Source: Acidimicrobiales bacterium
Lineage (GTDB): Bacteria > Actinomycetota > Acidimicrobiia > Acidimicrobiales > Aldehydirespiratoraceae
Direction of reading: 5' to 3'
DNA length: 64,000 bases
Assembly: GCA_040219515.1 (NCBI GenBank)
Contig: JAVJSI010000009.1
Coordinates: 62,001-126,000 of the forward strand
A program made the position numbers and the translations under genes. The notes below the pieces were generated by a model. It did not search any database. It was given only the letters and a program-made list of their open reading frames with translations, and was not told the DNA's origin. This document shows positions 36,772-46,418 of this stretch, one piece after another; the first letter of the stretch is position 1; every line of letters starts with the position of its first letter.

Positions 36772-37992
36772 CTAGCCGGGCCTGGGTTTCCAGTTGCGGT
36801 GGTGGTAGCTGCAGCGGGCTTTGCCGTTGGTGTGCACCGTATGGCCACCGTGGTCCCAATCCTGGACATGGTCGATTTCGCAGTGTCGGGCGGGGATCTC
36901 GCAGCCGTCGTGATCACACACCCGGTCTCTGGCGCACACCGCTTCTCGCAGAGCGCCGGTGAACAGTCGTTGTTTGCGGCCGTAGTCGAGAATCACCCCC
37001 GGTGATTCGAACACCAACCGCCGGACATGACCGGCCAGGGCTTGTTCGATCATCTGCGCCGGGCTGATGACGGTGCCGTCGTCGAGCTCGCACAGCCGCT
37101 CGCTGTTGCCATCCGTGCCACCGACCGGTCCGGGGCCCTCGACACCGAGATACTTCGACAACGCCACGGTGAAGGTGTCGAGGTCGGTGTGGATGATCAC
37201 CAACGGCAGCGGCCGTTTCCCACCCGCCGGCGCAGTGGAGGCCCGCACCGCCATCTCGACCAGCGCATCGGCACGCCGCTGCGCCGGGGTGCGCCACAGC
37301 CGGTCTACGGTGACGGCGTCGCCGTGTTCGGCCCTGGCTTGTTGCCAGTCAGCCTCGAACAGTTCTTGCTCGATCCGGCGCAGCGCCTCGCTGAACGCCG
37401 CTCCGCCGACCGGGTCGAGCCACGCATCCACGCGAACCATGTCCGACAGTGTCGTCGACACGTACGCCTCGCGCTTCTGCTCGCGCGGGTCCGGAGGCTC
37501 CGGGTCATCGCCGCGGCGGGCCTCGTCGACGACCTGCTCCCAATACGCGACCGCCCGCTCGAAATCACGAAACGACAACGACCCGGCCTTGCCCAACAGA
37601 AACGCCTCCGCGTCGGCGAACTCCGGCCGAGACGACGCCCGCACCAGACGCCGCGCATGATTCGCTGTGATGACCCCATCAGCCAACGCCAACGCGGTAC
37701 CCGGCATCGACCGCAACGCCCGCGCCAAGGACACCACCGCGGAGGCCTCACCACCGTGCATCCGACAGCGATGCCGCAGTGCCACCTTCACCGAACGATG
37801 CTGCCCCGCGGCCCACGCCATCGACGCGTCGTACGCGCCGACCACCTCGGCCTCCAACGCCGCCAACTGCGCCTTCAACCGCTGCACCACCTCAGCCGAC
37901 GCCTCGGCCTCAGACCCGGGCAGCCGCGCGTAGTCGACCTTCGCCGCCAACCCGATCGCCTCGCTCAGATCATCCAACTCCGAAACCGCCAT
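36772..37992 (-). CDS. DUF222/HNH endonuclease domain protein (13E12-repeat type)
   Basis: A 406-residue protein with an N-terminal DUF222 region (LDDLSEAIGLAAKVDY, RHRCRMHGGEASAVVSLARALR) and a C-terminal HNH nuclease motif (CDHDGCEIPARHCEIDHVQDW, then HHRNW). This is the actinobacterial family exemplified by the mycobacterial REP13E12 proteins, often multi-copy and spread between genomes. Codon use looks less GC-biased in the third position than in its neighbours, as in runs with AAA, GAA and ATC around 37550, which may mean transfer. It has its own palindrome and -10 box. No flanking repeat or integrase was seen. Confidence 0.85.
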   Translation of the reverse strand: MAVSELDDLSEAIGLAAKVDYARLPGSEAEASAEVVQRLKAQLAALEAEVVGAYDASMAWAAGQHRSVKVALRHRCRMHGGEASAVVSLARALRSMPGTALALADGVITANHARRLVRASSRPEFADAEAFLLGKAGSLSFRDFERAVAYWEQVVDEARRGDDPEPPDPREQKREAYVSTTLSDMVRVDAWLDPVGGAAFSEALRRIEQELFEADWQQARAEHGDAVTVDRLWRTPAQRRADALVEMAVRASTAPAGGKRPLPLVIIHTDLDTFTVALSKYLGVEGPGPVGGTDGNSERLCELDDGTVISPAQMIEQALAGHVRRLVFESPGVILDYGRKQRLFTGALREAVCARDRVCDHDGCEIPARHCEIDHVQDWDHGGHTVHTNGKARCSYHHRNWKPRPG

Positions 37993-37998
37993 ACACGA

Positions 37999-38017
37999 AA
38001 CATACCGAAAGGGTATG
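37999..38017 (-). promoter_or_regulatory. Promoter and palindrome of the HNH gene
   Basis: TATGTT (38004-37999, minus strand) ends 6 bases before the ATG at 37992. CATACC (38001-38006) and GGTATG (38012-38017) form an inverted repeat with a 5-base centre that overlaps this -10 box, a likely operator. Confidence 0.5.
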
Positions 38018-38032
38018 ACACTCCAGATATCG

Positions 38033-39493
38033 CTAGCCCCGGTCGGCGAGGTCGTATTCGGCGATGTAGTACGGGTGATCGGGGTTCCACACCGTGAGCG
38101 GCACGGGATCGTCGACCCGGCCGACGGGACGCACGTCGGCGCCCTTCGTGGACGACACGCCGTCACCGAGATCGGCGCGGGCGCGGGCCAGGTGGGCCCG
38201 CAGCTCGGTGACGACGTCGGGATGGTCGGCCGCCACGTCGATCGTCTCACCGACGTCGGACTCGAGGTCGTAGAGCTCCTCGATGTCGGCGCTGTCCTCG
38301 GAGAAGAACGACGTCTTCGCGACGTGGAGCTTCCACTTCCCGGCCCGCACCGCTTCGAGGTTCTTGCCCTGGTAGTAGAAGAACGCCTCGTGCGGCGAAG
38401 CGGGGTCGCTCCCCTCCAACAGCGGCACGAGGCTGCGTCCGTCGATCGTGCGGTCGTCGGGCACCGCACCACCACACCAATCGGCGAACGTCGGCAGGAA
38501 GTCCATGGCCGTCGCCACCTCCGACGAGGTGGTCCCCGCGGGGACGTGGCCGGGCCAGCGCACGATGCACGGCACCCGCTGCCCGCCCTCCCAGGTGGTG
38601 CCCTTGTTGGCTCGCAGCGGGAGGTTGCTGCCCTCCCCGGGCCGCGCCAATGCACCGTTGTCGCTCGTGAAGATCACGACGGTGTCGTCGGTGAGCCCGA
38701 GCGCGTCGAGCTCGTGGAGGAGCACGTCGAGGGCCCAGTCGATGCAGCGGACGGCCGCGCCATAGGTCCCGTTGCGAGATTCGTCGCGGAAACGGTCCTG
38801 CACGTAGATCGGCAGGTGGACGTACATGTGGGCGAAGTAGAGGAAGAACGGATCGTCTGCGTTCGCCCGCATGAACCGGATCGACTCCTGGAGATAGCGC
38901 TCGGTGAGGGCGGCTTGGTCGGGCTGCTCCTCCTGCACCGTGTCGTCGAGCATCAGCGGCAGCGGCGGATAGTCGCCGTCCTGGAGCTCGATGCCGAGGA
39001 AGTCCACCATGCCCTGACGCATCTCCGGGGTCATGTCGTTGCGCTGACGGCCCATGTCGTTGCTGTAGGGCAGACCGAACCACGAGTCGAACCCGTGGTT
39101 GGTGGGCAGGAACTCCTGCTGATCGCCGCAGTGCCACTTCCCCACCATCTGGGTGGCGTAGCCCGCGTCCTTCAACATCCGGGCGATGGTGACCTCCGAG
39201 GGGCTGAGGCCGTAGGGCATGCCCGGGAAGAGCACGTGCACCCCGTTGAAGTCGTCGAAGCCGAACCGTGACGGGTAGCAGCCCGTCATCAGGGCACCGC
39301 GGGACGGCGTGCACACCGGCGAAGCCACGTAGAAGTCGGTCAGCCGCATCCCGTCGGCCGCGAGCTGATCGAGCACCGGCGTGTCGTGCACCTCGGACCC
39401 GTAGCAACCGAGGTCGCCGTAGCCGAGATCGTCACAGTTGATCAGGATGACATTCGGCCGGGTCGAGGCGCGGGTCGTGCGGGAGTCGGTCAT
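38033..39493 (-). CDS. Sulfatase (arylsulfatase type) with formylglycine motif
   Basis: A 486-residue S1-type sulfatase that would hydrolyse sulfate esters. The CTPSR motif (C61) is the site converted to formylglycine. Metal and active-site motifs NVILINCDDLGYGDLGCYG, GKWHCGDQ, IFTSDNGA and DFLPTFADWCGG are present. No signal peptide is seen, so it may be cytoplasmic. No maturase (FGE or anSME) gene is in the window. With the arylsulfotransferase-like protein at 9557 it hints at use of sulfated organic matter. A TACGTT box ends 9 bases before the ATG. Confidence 0.9.
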   Translation of the reverse strand: MTDSRTTRASTRPNVILINCDDLGYGDLGCYGSEVHDTPVLDQLAADGMRLTDFYVASPVCTPSRGALMTGCYPSRFGFDDFNGVHVLFPGMPYGLSPSEVTIARMLKDAGYATQMVGKWHCGDQQEFLPTNHGFDSWFGLPYSNDMGRQRNDMTPEMRQGMVDFLGIELQDGDYPPLPLMLDDTVQEEQPDQAALTERYLQESIRFMRANADDPFFLYFAHMYVHLPIYVQDRFRDESRNGTYGAAVRCIDWALDVLLHELDALGLTDDTVVIFTSDNGALARPGEGSNLPLRANKGTTWEGGQRVPCIVRWPGHVPAGTTSSEVATAMDFLPTFADWCGGAVPDDRTIDGRSLVPLLEGSDPASPHEAFFYYQGKNLEAVRAGKWKLHVAKTSFFSEDSADIEELYDLESDVGETIDVAADHPDVVTELRAHLARARADLGDGVSSTKGADVRPVGRVDDPVPLTVWNPDHPYYIAEYDLADRG

Positions 39494-39517
39494 ACCGGGC
39501 CGAACGTAGCCCGCCGC

Positions 39518-40297
39518 TCAGCGCGGGTCGATCAACAGGCTCTTGAGCGATCGGCCGATCCCGCCGGTGAGATCGAACAGCTGGGCGTCGGTCTGGCCGA
39601 AGCCGTCGGGTGACACCCGAACGAGAGCGGTGTGGCCGATCCACTCCCCCACCGGCAGCCGATGGAAATGCATCGAGAGATCGGGGTTGACCGAGAGGTA
39701 ATTCTCGAAGTCCATCACGCTGCCTGCGCTCGGGATCATGTCGGCCACGGCGGCGGCGAACATCAACGGCGACGTCGTCTCACCGGCCACGAACGGCACG
39801 TTCAACCGCAGCCAGCTCACGCTGCGGCCGGGCTCCGGCTCGGTTCGTCGCATCGTGAAGTTCTGCACGAAGTCGAGTCCGTCGAACATGAAGTGCGGGT
39901 CGCCGATCTCGTCGGGTCCGGGCGGAGGTGTGTCCTCGGGCCACGGGGCAACTCGGTTGTCGGCACCCACCACGCCACCGTCGAGACGGATGCGCATGGC
40001 CGATGCCCGACCCACGATGTCGCCGTCGACCACGTAGCGGCACTCGAGTGCCTGCACCCGTTTGCCGTCGCGCACGACCTCGACGTCGACCTTGGTCGGC
40101 CCCATCGGCACCTTCCGGCTCATGTCGACGGTCAGCCGGGTGAGCATCATCGGCTGGGCCGAGGGTGTGGCCTCGATCGCCCGGGCGATCAGTCCGGTGA
40201 TGGCGCCACCGTGTTGTACGCCCGGGAACCACGGTCCGCAGGCGGTCGGCTGGGGAATCAGGAGTTCGCCATCGGGCACGAAGATCGCATCGGTCAC
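39518..40297 (-). CDS. Acyl-CoA thioesterase-like double-hotdog protein
   Basis: A 259-residue protein of the TesB-like thioesterase superfamily. The first hotdog is GPWFPGVQHGGAITGLIARAIE, then LTVDMSRKVPMGPTKVDVEVV; the second ends with FHRLPVGEWIGHTALVRVSPDGFGQTDAQLFD. Actinobacterial homologues lie beside lipid and steroid catabolism genes. The start GTG follows TAGCCT by 7 bases. The natural acyl-CoA is unknown. Confidence 0.82.
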   Translation of the reverse strand: MTDAIFVPDGELLIPQPTACGPWFPGVQHGGAITGLIARAIEATPSAQPMMLTRLTVDMSRKVPMGPTKVDVEVVRDGKRVQALECRYVVDGDIVGRASAMRIRLDGGVVGADNRVAPWPEDTPPPGPDEIGDPHFMFDGLDFVQNFTMRRTEPEPGRSVSWLRLNVPFVAGETTSPLMFAAAVADMIPSAGSVMDFENYLSVNPDLSMHFHRLPVGEWIGHTALVRVSPDGFGQTDAQLFDLTGGIGRSLKSLLIDPR

Positions 40298-40304
40298 GGC
40301 GGCG

Positions 40305-40310
40305 AGGCTA
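40305..40310 (-). promoter_or_regulatory. -10 box TAGCCT, leaderless start
   Basis: TAGCCT on the minus strand ends 7 bases before the GTG at 40297. It overlaps the end of the upstream permease gene. Confidence 0.5.
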
Positions 40311-41099
40311 CGGATTCGGCGACCCGGTACCCACTTCGAGCCGATGGTCGGGAGTGAACAACCGGCGGGTGAGGCCGAGCGCCATCACCGACGCGGTGGT
40401 GGCGACCGACCCGAGCACGAGGTACATCACGGCCACCTGCACCCGCACGGCATCGACCGGTTCGACCCCGGCCAGGATCAGGCCGGTCATCGCTCCGGGC
40501 AGCGCGATGAGGCCGACCGTCTTCGTCGTCTCGATCTGGGGGACGAGCCCGGTGCGCAGCGCATCACGCAGGTGGGGGGCGAAGGCATCACTCGACGACA
40601 GACCGAGGGCGAGACGCGCCTCGATCAGGTCGCGGTGGTCTCGTGCTTCGGCGACGATTCGTCGAGCGACCACCACGGTGGCCGTCATCGAGTTGCCCAC
40701 CATCATCCCGGCGATGGGCACGATCGCCCGACCGGTCGGCTCGAACACGCGCAGACCGAACAGCACGCCCAGCGTGACGACGGCCGCAGCGGTGAACGAG
40801 ACGAGGGCGAGCGGGATCACGTTCGGCACCTCGGGAGCCCGTCGATGCACGGTCCACGCGGCGACGAGCACCATGAGCACCACCCAGATCCAGGTGAAGA
40901 CGAGCGGGTCGTCGTCGTCGACGACGATCCTCAGCGCGAAACCGACGAGCAGGAGCTGCACGAGGGCCCGCACCGATGCCACGACGATGTCGCGTTCGAG
41001 ACCGAGCCTTCGCACGAGCGACAAGGCGACGGCCAGCGCGATCAGCCCTCCCGAGATCGCCAGGCCACCCAGGCCGATGTCGGCAAGATCGTCGTTCAC
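40308..41099 (-). CDS. fetB: ABC transporter permease, FetB/UPF0014 family
   Basis: A 263-residue membrane protein with about six hydrophobic segments and the UPF0014 signatures ASVRALVQLLLVGFALRIV, PIAGMMVGNSMTATVVVARRI, EARLALGLSS and GLIALPGAMTGLILAGV. The E. coli FetAB pair exports iron and protects against oxidative stress. The GTG at 41099 overlaps the ATP-binding gene by 4 bases. Confidence 0.88.
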   Translation of the reverse strand: MNDDLADIGLGGLAISGGLIALAVALSLVRRLGLERDIVVASVRALVQLLLVGFALRIVVDDDDPLVFTWIWVVLMVLVAAWTVHRRAPEVPNVIPLALVSFTAAAVVTLGVLFGLRVFEPTGRAIVPIAGMMVGNSMTATVVVARRIVAEARDHRDLIEARLALGLSSSDAFAPHLRDALRTGLVPQIETTKTVGLIALPGAMTGLILAGVEPVDAVRVQVAVMYLVLGSVATTASVMALGLTRRLFTPDHRLEVGTGSPNP

Positions 41100-41830
41100 A
41101 CCGTGCCTCCGACCGCTCGCCGCACGTGGGGATCGTCGGAGGTCGCCAGTTCTTCAGCGGTACCCGTCGCCAGGATGCGACCGTCGCTCAGCACCACCAC
41201 CCGGTCGGCGAGTCGCTGGACCTGCGCCGGGTCGTGCGACACCCAGATCCAGCCGATGGGCATCGGGCTCTGCGGATGGGCGAACCGCAGGGCGAGGTCC
41301 TCGATGATCTCGGTCGCCGCCGGGTCGAGCGACGAGGTGGGCTCGTCGGCGAGGATGACCTCGGGCCCGGTCGCGATCGTTCGGGCCAGACACACGCGCT
41401 GACGCTCGCCGCCCGACAGCTCGGCGGCGTTGCGGTCGAGAAGGTCGGGGTCGAGGTGCACGAGACGGCACAGGTCGCCGGCCGACTCGTCGTCGATGTC
41501 GGTCGCCCCGATGCGCAGGTTCTCGATGACGGTGCCGGGCGCGACGGTGGGCCGCTGGAACACCATCCCGACCCGGCGCCGGTGCTCCAGGGTGTTGAGC
41601 TCGTCGAGGTCACGACCGCGCCACGAGATCGTTCCGCCGTCGGGCCGGTCGAGACGGTTCAGCAGGCGCAGCAACGTGCTCTTGCCCGAGCCCGACGGCC
41701 CGGCAAGCACGGTGATGCCGGTCTCGGCGAGCTCGAGGTCGACATGATCGAGACGAGGACGCGCGGTCCCGTCGACGAGCACCTCGCGCAGCACGAACCC
41801 GGTCTCCGGCATCGCCAGACTCTGCCCCAT
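41096..41830 (-). CDS. fetA: ABC transporter ATP-binding protein, FetA-like
   Basis: A 244-residue ABC ATPase with Walker A GPSGSGKST, Q-loop VGMVFQRP, signature AELSGGERQRV and Walker B VILADEPTSSLD. With the UPF0014 permease downstream it makes a two-gene FetAB-type exporter. ATGs at 41830 and 41812 are possible; the first gives a few extra residues (MGQSLA). The frame upstream to 42115 has no supporting sequence. It is divergent from the giant secreted protein gene. Confidence 0.88.
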   Translation of the reverse strand: MGQSLAMPETGFVLREVLVDGTARPRLDHVDLELAETGITVLAGPSGSGKSTLLRLLNRLDRPDGGTISWRGRDLDELNTLEHRRRVGMVFQRPTVAPGTVIENLRIGATDIDDESAGDLCRLVHLDPDLLDRNAAELSGGERQRVCLARTIATGPEVILADEPTSSLDPAATEIIEDLALRFAHPQSPMPIGWIWVSHDPAQVQRLADRVVVLSDGRILATGTAEELATSDDPHVRRAVGGTV

Positions 41831-41984
41831 TGCTCGGGGCAGGTGCGTGATTCGAAGTGACGGACGATCTTTCCCGAATCTGGCTGGGGAAACTCTCAAC
41901 GGGCCCGCCACTCTTCGTTGGTGATCCGTTGGTGGGCAACACATACCGTGGTCGGCGCTATCGATCATGTGTTGGAGAACCTCA

Positions 41985-44900
41985 ATGCGTCGTGTATTCG
42001 CCACGTTCCTCACCCTCGTCGTCTGTGTGTCCGGCCTGGCCGTCGTGGGCCCGCCCGAGCGCGCCGGAGCGACCGAACCGAGCCCGCAGCCTCGTCCCGA
42101 GTGTGGGGAGGACACCTACGAATGCCCGCCGGACAGTCCCGACAACCAGGTCACCGCGTCCGGCAACGTGGGTGAGGGCCAGACCGTCGAGGTCGTCATG
42201 GACCCGTCCGTGCCGGCCTGCAACCGCAATGTCGGTCCGGTTCCCGGTGGTTGGGAGAACGCGCCCTGCTACTCGTCGCTCAACTTCGGCGGCTCCCCGT
42301 CGCTGTGTCTCGCGATCGACGAGTTCGACGACAACCGCATCCGTACGGGCTCCTGCAGCGCACTGCTCTACGAAGACGGCACGTCCGCGCGGTTCGAGCT
42401 GGCCAGCGAGGACGCCCGAAACAACGACTTCGAGACTCCCCGCGCCAGCTGCGGCTGGAACTCGAGCTTCGGTGTCTATATCGAGGGCGGTCCCTCGAAC
42501 CGCGACTACGGCCCCTGGGCCGCGAAGGCCGCGACCATGCTCGACTGCCGCTACACCCTCGTCTCCGAACGTCCCAACGGCCTCTACGGCCCGACCTGGG
42601 CCTACTTCGTCGGCTCGGTGTCCGTGCGCGACAACGGGAGTGGCAGCACCTACTCGGGCTACAGCGCGACCTCCGGCGCCTGGGTCTCCGTCGACGGTGA
42701 TCTCCGAGACGGCGGCGTCGAGGCCGACATCGACGCCCAGGAGTTGAGTGCCCTCGGCGGATTCTTCCAGTACCTCCTCGACGGGTCGGGCTCCACTGCA
42801 CCGGCGAGCGACCCGATCGAGACGTACGAGTTCGAGATCTCGACACCCGGCGGCTCGTCGACGGAGCACACGCAGTCCACCCCGACCTGGGAGTTCGCCT
42901 TCGAGCAGGATCCCGAGGGGGAACTGACCCGGACCGTGTCGCTGACCGTCACCAGCGAGTCGGGCGCCACCGACACCGATGAGACCGAGATCACGATCCC
43001 GGCCGGCATCAACATCGAGGACTTCGACGTGACCGTGGTCCCCGAGATCGACGAGGAGGCCGAGGAGGAACCGGAACCGGTCGTGTCGGAGCGGGTCGAC
43101 CTGGCCATCCTCGGAATCGACCACGACATCCTCAACGAGGAGGGCGACTACGACATCGAACTCGAGTGGCTCGACCCGATCGACGACGAACCGGGTGTCT
43201 CCCTGGGTACTCCCACGGAGACGTTCCGGACGTCGGAGGCGCCCTACAGCGACGACGACGCCTTCGACGTGTTCAGCAAGTGGGACCCGCCGAGCGACGC
43301 CGGCACCTACCGCGTCCGGGCCAACCTCGACCTCACCACGACCGACGGCACGCACGCGCAGGCGTCGCGCACATCGGGCACATTCGACGTCATCGGCGGC
43401 GACCTCGAGGCCGAGGTGTCGGAGGAGGTCGCCGACGAGGAGGAGCCGGCGTTCGGGATCGTGGACCAGGAGTTCGAGTTCGATCTCACGCTCCGCAGCA
43501 CGGGCTGGGACGATGTGACGATCACTTCGGTGGAGCTCACCCGCGAAGTCGAGGCGGTCGAGATCGACTTCGAGGAACCCGACGACACCCTCGTCCCCGA
43601 GGGCGAGATCGTCGTCCCCGTGTCGCTGTCGACCAGCCGGCCCGGCCGGGCGGAGATCCCGTTCACCATCACGTTCGAGGACACCGCCGTTGGCGCGGAC
43701 AGCGAGCGGACCCTCGAGGTGTCGGCCCACGTCAACATCCTCGGTGATTTCGAGTGGGAGGTGCCGGCCCGCATCCAACGGCCGACCGGCAACTCCATCC
43801 CCTCGATACCCGATGCCCCCGGCGACGTCGACGACGTCCAGCACGAGACCTATCCGCTCGACATCACCATCGTGGCCGAGGACTGCACCACCGACTACGA
43901 CTGGACCGCGAACGGTGAGGAGATCGATGCGCCCGAGCCCACCCCGGATCGTGAAGACCCCTGCCAGTTCCGGTTCGAGTTCGAGGACGAGGGTGAGTAC
44001 GCCCTGGTCGGCTCGGTCGATGGCGCCGAGGTGTTGAGCGGCACGGTGGTGGTCGAGGACGTGCTCTGGGTCGTCGTGGGCGACTCGGTGGCGTCGGGCG
44101 AGGGCAACCCCGACACGGGCACCTCCGGCGGCTGGATGGACGCCACCTGCCATCGTTCGGCCAACGCCGGAGCGGTGCAGGCCGCGTACGACTACGAGGA
44201 AGAGTACGAGCAGTCCTCGGTGACACTCGTCCACGTCGCCTGCTCCGGGGCGACCATCTTCGGTGGCGTGATCGGCCCGCAGATCCCCAACGACTTCTTC
44301 GGCGCCCGGGCCTCGGCGCACCAGCTCGCCGTGGTCGAAACGCTCGTGGGTGATCGCGAGATCGATGCGCTCGTGATGCAGGTTGGCGGCAACGACATGC
44401 TCTTCGGTCCGGCCGCCAAGTTCTGCTTCGCGAACGGCACGCCGGAGTCGCCGTGTGACGACTACGGATTCGCCGCCGAGGCCGACTTCCAGAGCGGCAA
44501 CACCACCGTCGTGCGCGGGGTGCCGGTCCCCGAGGTCCTCTCGCCGTTCGTCGGTGCCGTGTGCCGCGACGTATCGGCCGGGGCGACGAAGGTCAATGCG
44601 GCCGGCGACGGCGACATCAGCGCGACTTCAGCCGACGAGTGGGAGGTGACGATCAACGCCGCGGGAACCGACTGGACCGGTCGCACGCCGACCGATGTCG
44701 ACGACGCCGGCGCCCTTCCGACCGAGTCCGAGAAGTTCGACGTCGTCGCCATCTCCCCCCGGCTCTGTCCGGGCGACTGGGCGTCACGGGTTCTCACCGG
44801 TGGCCAGGACACATCGGTCTCGCTCGACTTCACCCTCGACGAACCCCTGGAGCAGAGCCACTACTCGAGCTACCTCCCCACTCGGCTTCCCAGCCTGAGG

Positions 44901-46373
44901 AACCCTGAACCGCTCACGGAGACCGTGATCGCCCGCGGGCCGAGTCTCGACGACGCCGTCGAGCTTGCCTCGGATCGCCTCGAGGGCAGCCTGGACGCGC
45001 TGGACAGTCGCATCGATCGGCTCGATGTGGACCCGGCCAACGTCTTCATGGTCGAGTACTACAACCCGACCCGTGGCAGTGACGGTCAGACCTGCGAGGA
45101 GATCATGACGATCCCCTTCACCAATTTCGGCCTGAACGAGGCCGAGTCGATGTGGGCGGAGAACTCGATCCTCGACCCGCTCAACGCCCATATTGCTTCC
45201 ACCCGGTCGCGATTCGGCTGGACGGTGGTCGGGGGTGTGGCATCGGCCTTCACCTCCCACGGGTACTGTGCCTCGGACTCGTGGATCGTGACGCTCTCCG
45301 ACGAGACCGGCGCCGGCAACGCCGGAGTGCTCCACCCGAACGCGGCCGGCCACGTGGCCATCGCAGAACGGGTCTTCAACGCCGTCGACGGCGTGGTCGA
45401 GGATCCCTCCGAGGTGCGGGGGTCCGATCCGACAGCCTCCGACCGTCTGGCCGAAGCGGCGGAGCAGGGCAGCAATGTGCTTCGCTTCGCGGGGGTTCCC
45501 CTCGGCGGCGAGGGCGTCGGGAATGACCGGTACCTCCTGGCCGGTCTCTCCACCGACGTCGCGGTCGGTGACTGGTTGGTCGTCGGCGCGGGGAACGAGC
45601 TGACCGCCGACTACGCGTTTCCGCTGCCGGCCCCCCAGCTCGTGGAAGTCGTGCGGGTATCGGGTCGTGACGTCACCGTCGCTCCGGCGCTGAACGCGAC
45701 CTTCCCGGTGGGAACTCGGGTGGGGAGGGTTCCCGACGTGAGTCGCTCAGAGGTCGACGACCCCTGGGAGGGCGGCAGCATCGCCGCTGGACTCGTGTTC
45801 GAGTGCGACGACGCGGCGACCACGCCGTTCACCGACATGCCCGGCCTCTCGTGGGGTGACCCGGCTATCGCCTGCCTCTACGACCTGGGGGTGACCACCG
45901 GCACCACCGCGACGACCTACTCCCCCTTCGGGTCGGTCACGCGCATGCAGATGGCTGCCTTCATGGCCCGGCTCTACGAGGCGATGGTGGGCGAGCCCTG
46001 TCCGGTCGCCGACACCCCGTTCACCGACCTCACCGGAAGCTCGTGGGGTGATCCCGCCATCGGGTGCATTTACGGGCTCGGCGTCACGACGGGCACCTCG
46101 CCCACCACCTACTCGCCCGGTGACCCGGTGCGCCGTGAGCAGATGGCGGCGTTCCTCGATCGGCTCTGGCAGGCGATCCGCGAGCAAACCGCGCCGATCG
46201 TCGACGTGCCGTTCACCGACATGCCCGGCAACTACGCCGACGACTCGATCGCCCGGGTCTTCGGGCTCGGAATCACCACGGGAACCTCGCCCTCCACCTA
46301 CTCCCCCGGTGACGACGTCACCAGGGTCCAGATGGCGGCGTTCCTCACCCGCTTCTACGAAGCGGAGCCGTAG
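41985..46373 (+). CDS. Giant secreted SGNH hydrolase-like protein with SLH repeats
   Basis: A 1462-residue exported protein. A signal peptide (RRVFATFLTLVVCVSGLAVV, cleavage near AGA-TEP) leads into a cysteine-containing region. A PKD-like domain spans about 250-340. Acidic beta-rich Ig-like segments follow to about 690. An SGNH/GDSL hydrolase domain (VVVGDSVASGEGN near 699, VGGNDM, HPNAAGHVAIAERV near 1117) is next, with an insertion. Three S-layer homology repeats close the protein, from about 1280 (each FTD...GVTTGTxxTTYSP...MAAF). It should be surface-bound and esterase-like. GGAG precedes the ATG at 41985. Confidence 0.85.
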   Translation: MRRVFATFLTLVVCVSGLAVVGPPERAGATEPSPQPRPECGEDTYECPPDSPDNQVTASGNVGEGQTVEVVMDPSVPACNRNVGPVPGGWENAPCYSSLNFGGSPSLCLAIDEFDDNRIRTGSCSALLYEDGTSARFELASEDARNNDFETPRASCGWNSSFGVYIEGGPSNRDYGPWAAKAATMLDCRYTLVSERPNGLYGPTWAYFVGSVSVRDNGSGSTYSGYSATSGAWVSVDGDLRDGGVEADIDAQELSALGGFFQYLLDGSGSTAPASDPIETYEFEISTPGGSSTEHTQSTPTWEFAFEQDPEGELTRTVSLTVTSESGATDTDETEITIPAGINIEDFDVTVVPEIDEEAEEEPEPVVSERVDLAILGIDHDILNEEGDYDIELEWLDPIDDEPGVSLGTPTETFRTSEAPYSDDDAFDVFSKWDPPSDAGTYRVRANLDLTTTDGTHAQASRTSGTFDVIGGDLEAEVSEEVADEEEPAFGIVDQEFEFDLTLRSTGWDDVTITSVELTREVEAVEIDFEEPDDTLVPEGEIVVPVSLSTSRPGRAEIPFTITFEDTAVGADSERTLEVSAHVNILGDFEWEVPARIQRPTGNSIPSIPDAPGDVDDVQHETYPLDITIVAEDCTTDYDWTANGEEIDAPEPTPDREDPCQFRFEFEDEGEYALVGSVDGAEVLSGTVVVEDVLWVVVGDSVASGEGNPDTGTSGGWMDATCHRSANAGAVQAAYDYEEEYEQSSVTLVHVACSGATIFGGVIGPQIPNDFFGARASAHQLAVVETLVGDREIDALVMQVGGNDMLFGPAAKFCFANGTPESPCDDYGFAAEADFQSGNTTVVRGVPVPEVLSPFVGAVCRDVSAGATKVNAAGDGDISATSADEWEVTINAAGTDWTGRTPTDVDDAGALPTESEKFDVVAISPRLCPGDWASRVLTGGQDTSVSLDFTLDEPLEQSHYSSYLPTRLPSLRNPEPLTETVIARGPSLDDAVELASDRLEGSLDALDSRIDRLDVDPANVFMVEYYNPTRGSDGQTCEEIMTIPFTNFGLNEAESMWAENSILDPLNAHIASTRSRFGWTVVGGVASAFTSHGYCASDSWIVTLSDETGAGNAGVLHPNAAGHVAIAERVFNAVDGVVEDPSEVRGSDPTASDRLAEAAEQGSNVLRFAGVPLGGEGVGNDRYLLAGLSTDVAVGDWLVVGAGNELTADYAFPLPAPQLVEVVRVSGRDVTVAPALNATFPVGTRVGRVPDVSRSEVDDPWEGGSIAAGLVFECDDAATTPFTDMPGLSWGDPAIACLYDLGVTTGTTATTYSPFGSVTRMQMAAFMARLYEAMVGEPCPVADTPFTDLTGSSWGDPAIGCIYGLGVTTGTSPTTYSPGDPVRREQMAAFLDRLWQAIREQTAPIVDVPFTDMPGNYADDSIARVFGLGITTGTSPSTYSPGDDVTRVQMAAFLTRFYEAEP

Positions 46374-46418
46374 ACGGCGAAGTGACCCGGGTCGCGGAGA
46401 GTGTGCGACGCTGACGTC

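Noticed and set aside
38001-38017. CATACC/GGTATG as a terminator
   Set aside because: The arms are only 6 bp, there is no T-run, and the repeat sits on a -10 box, so an operator fits better.
41982-44321. A 779-residue minus-strand frame opposite the giant secreted protein
   Set aside because: It is an antisense shadow with low complexity (R, G, D, V). The plus strand has a signal peptide and identifiable domains.
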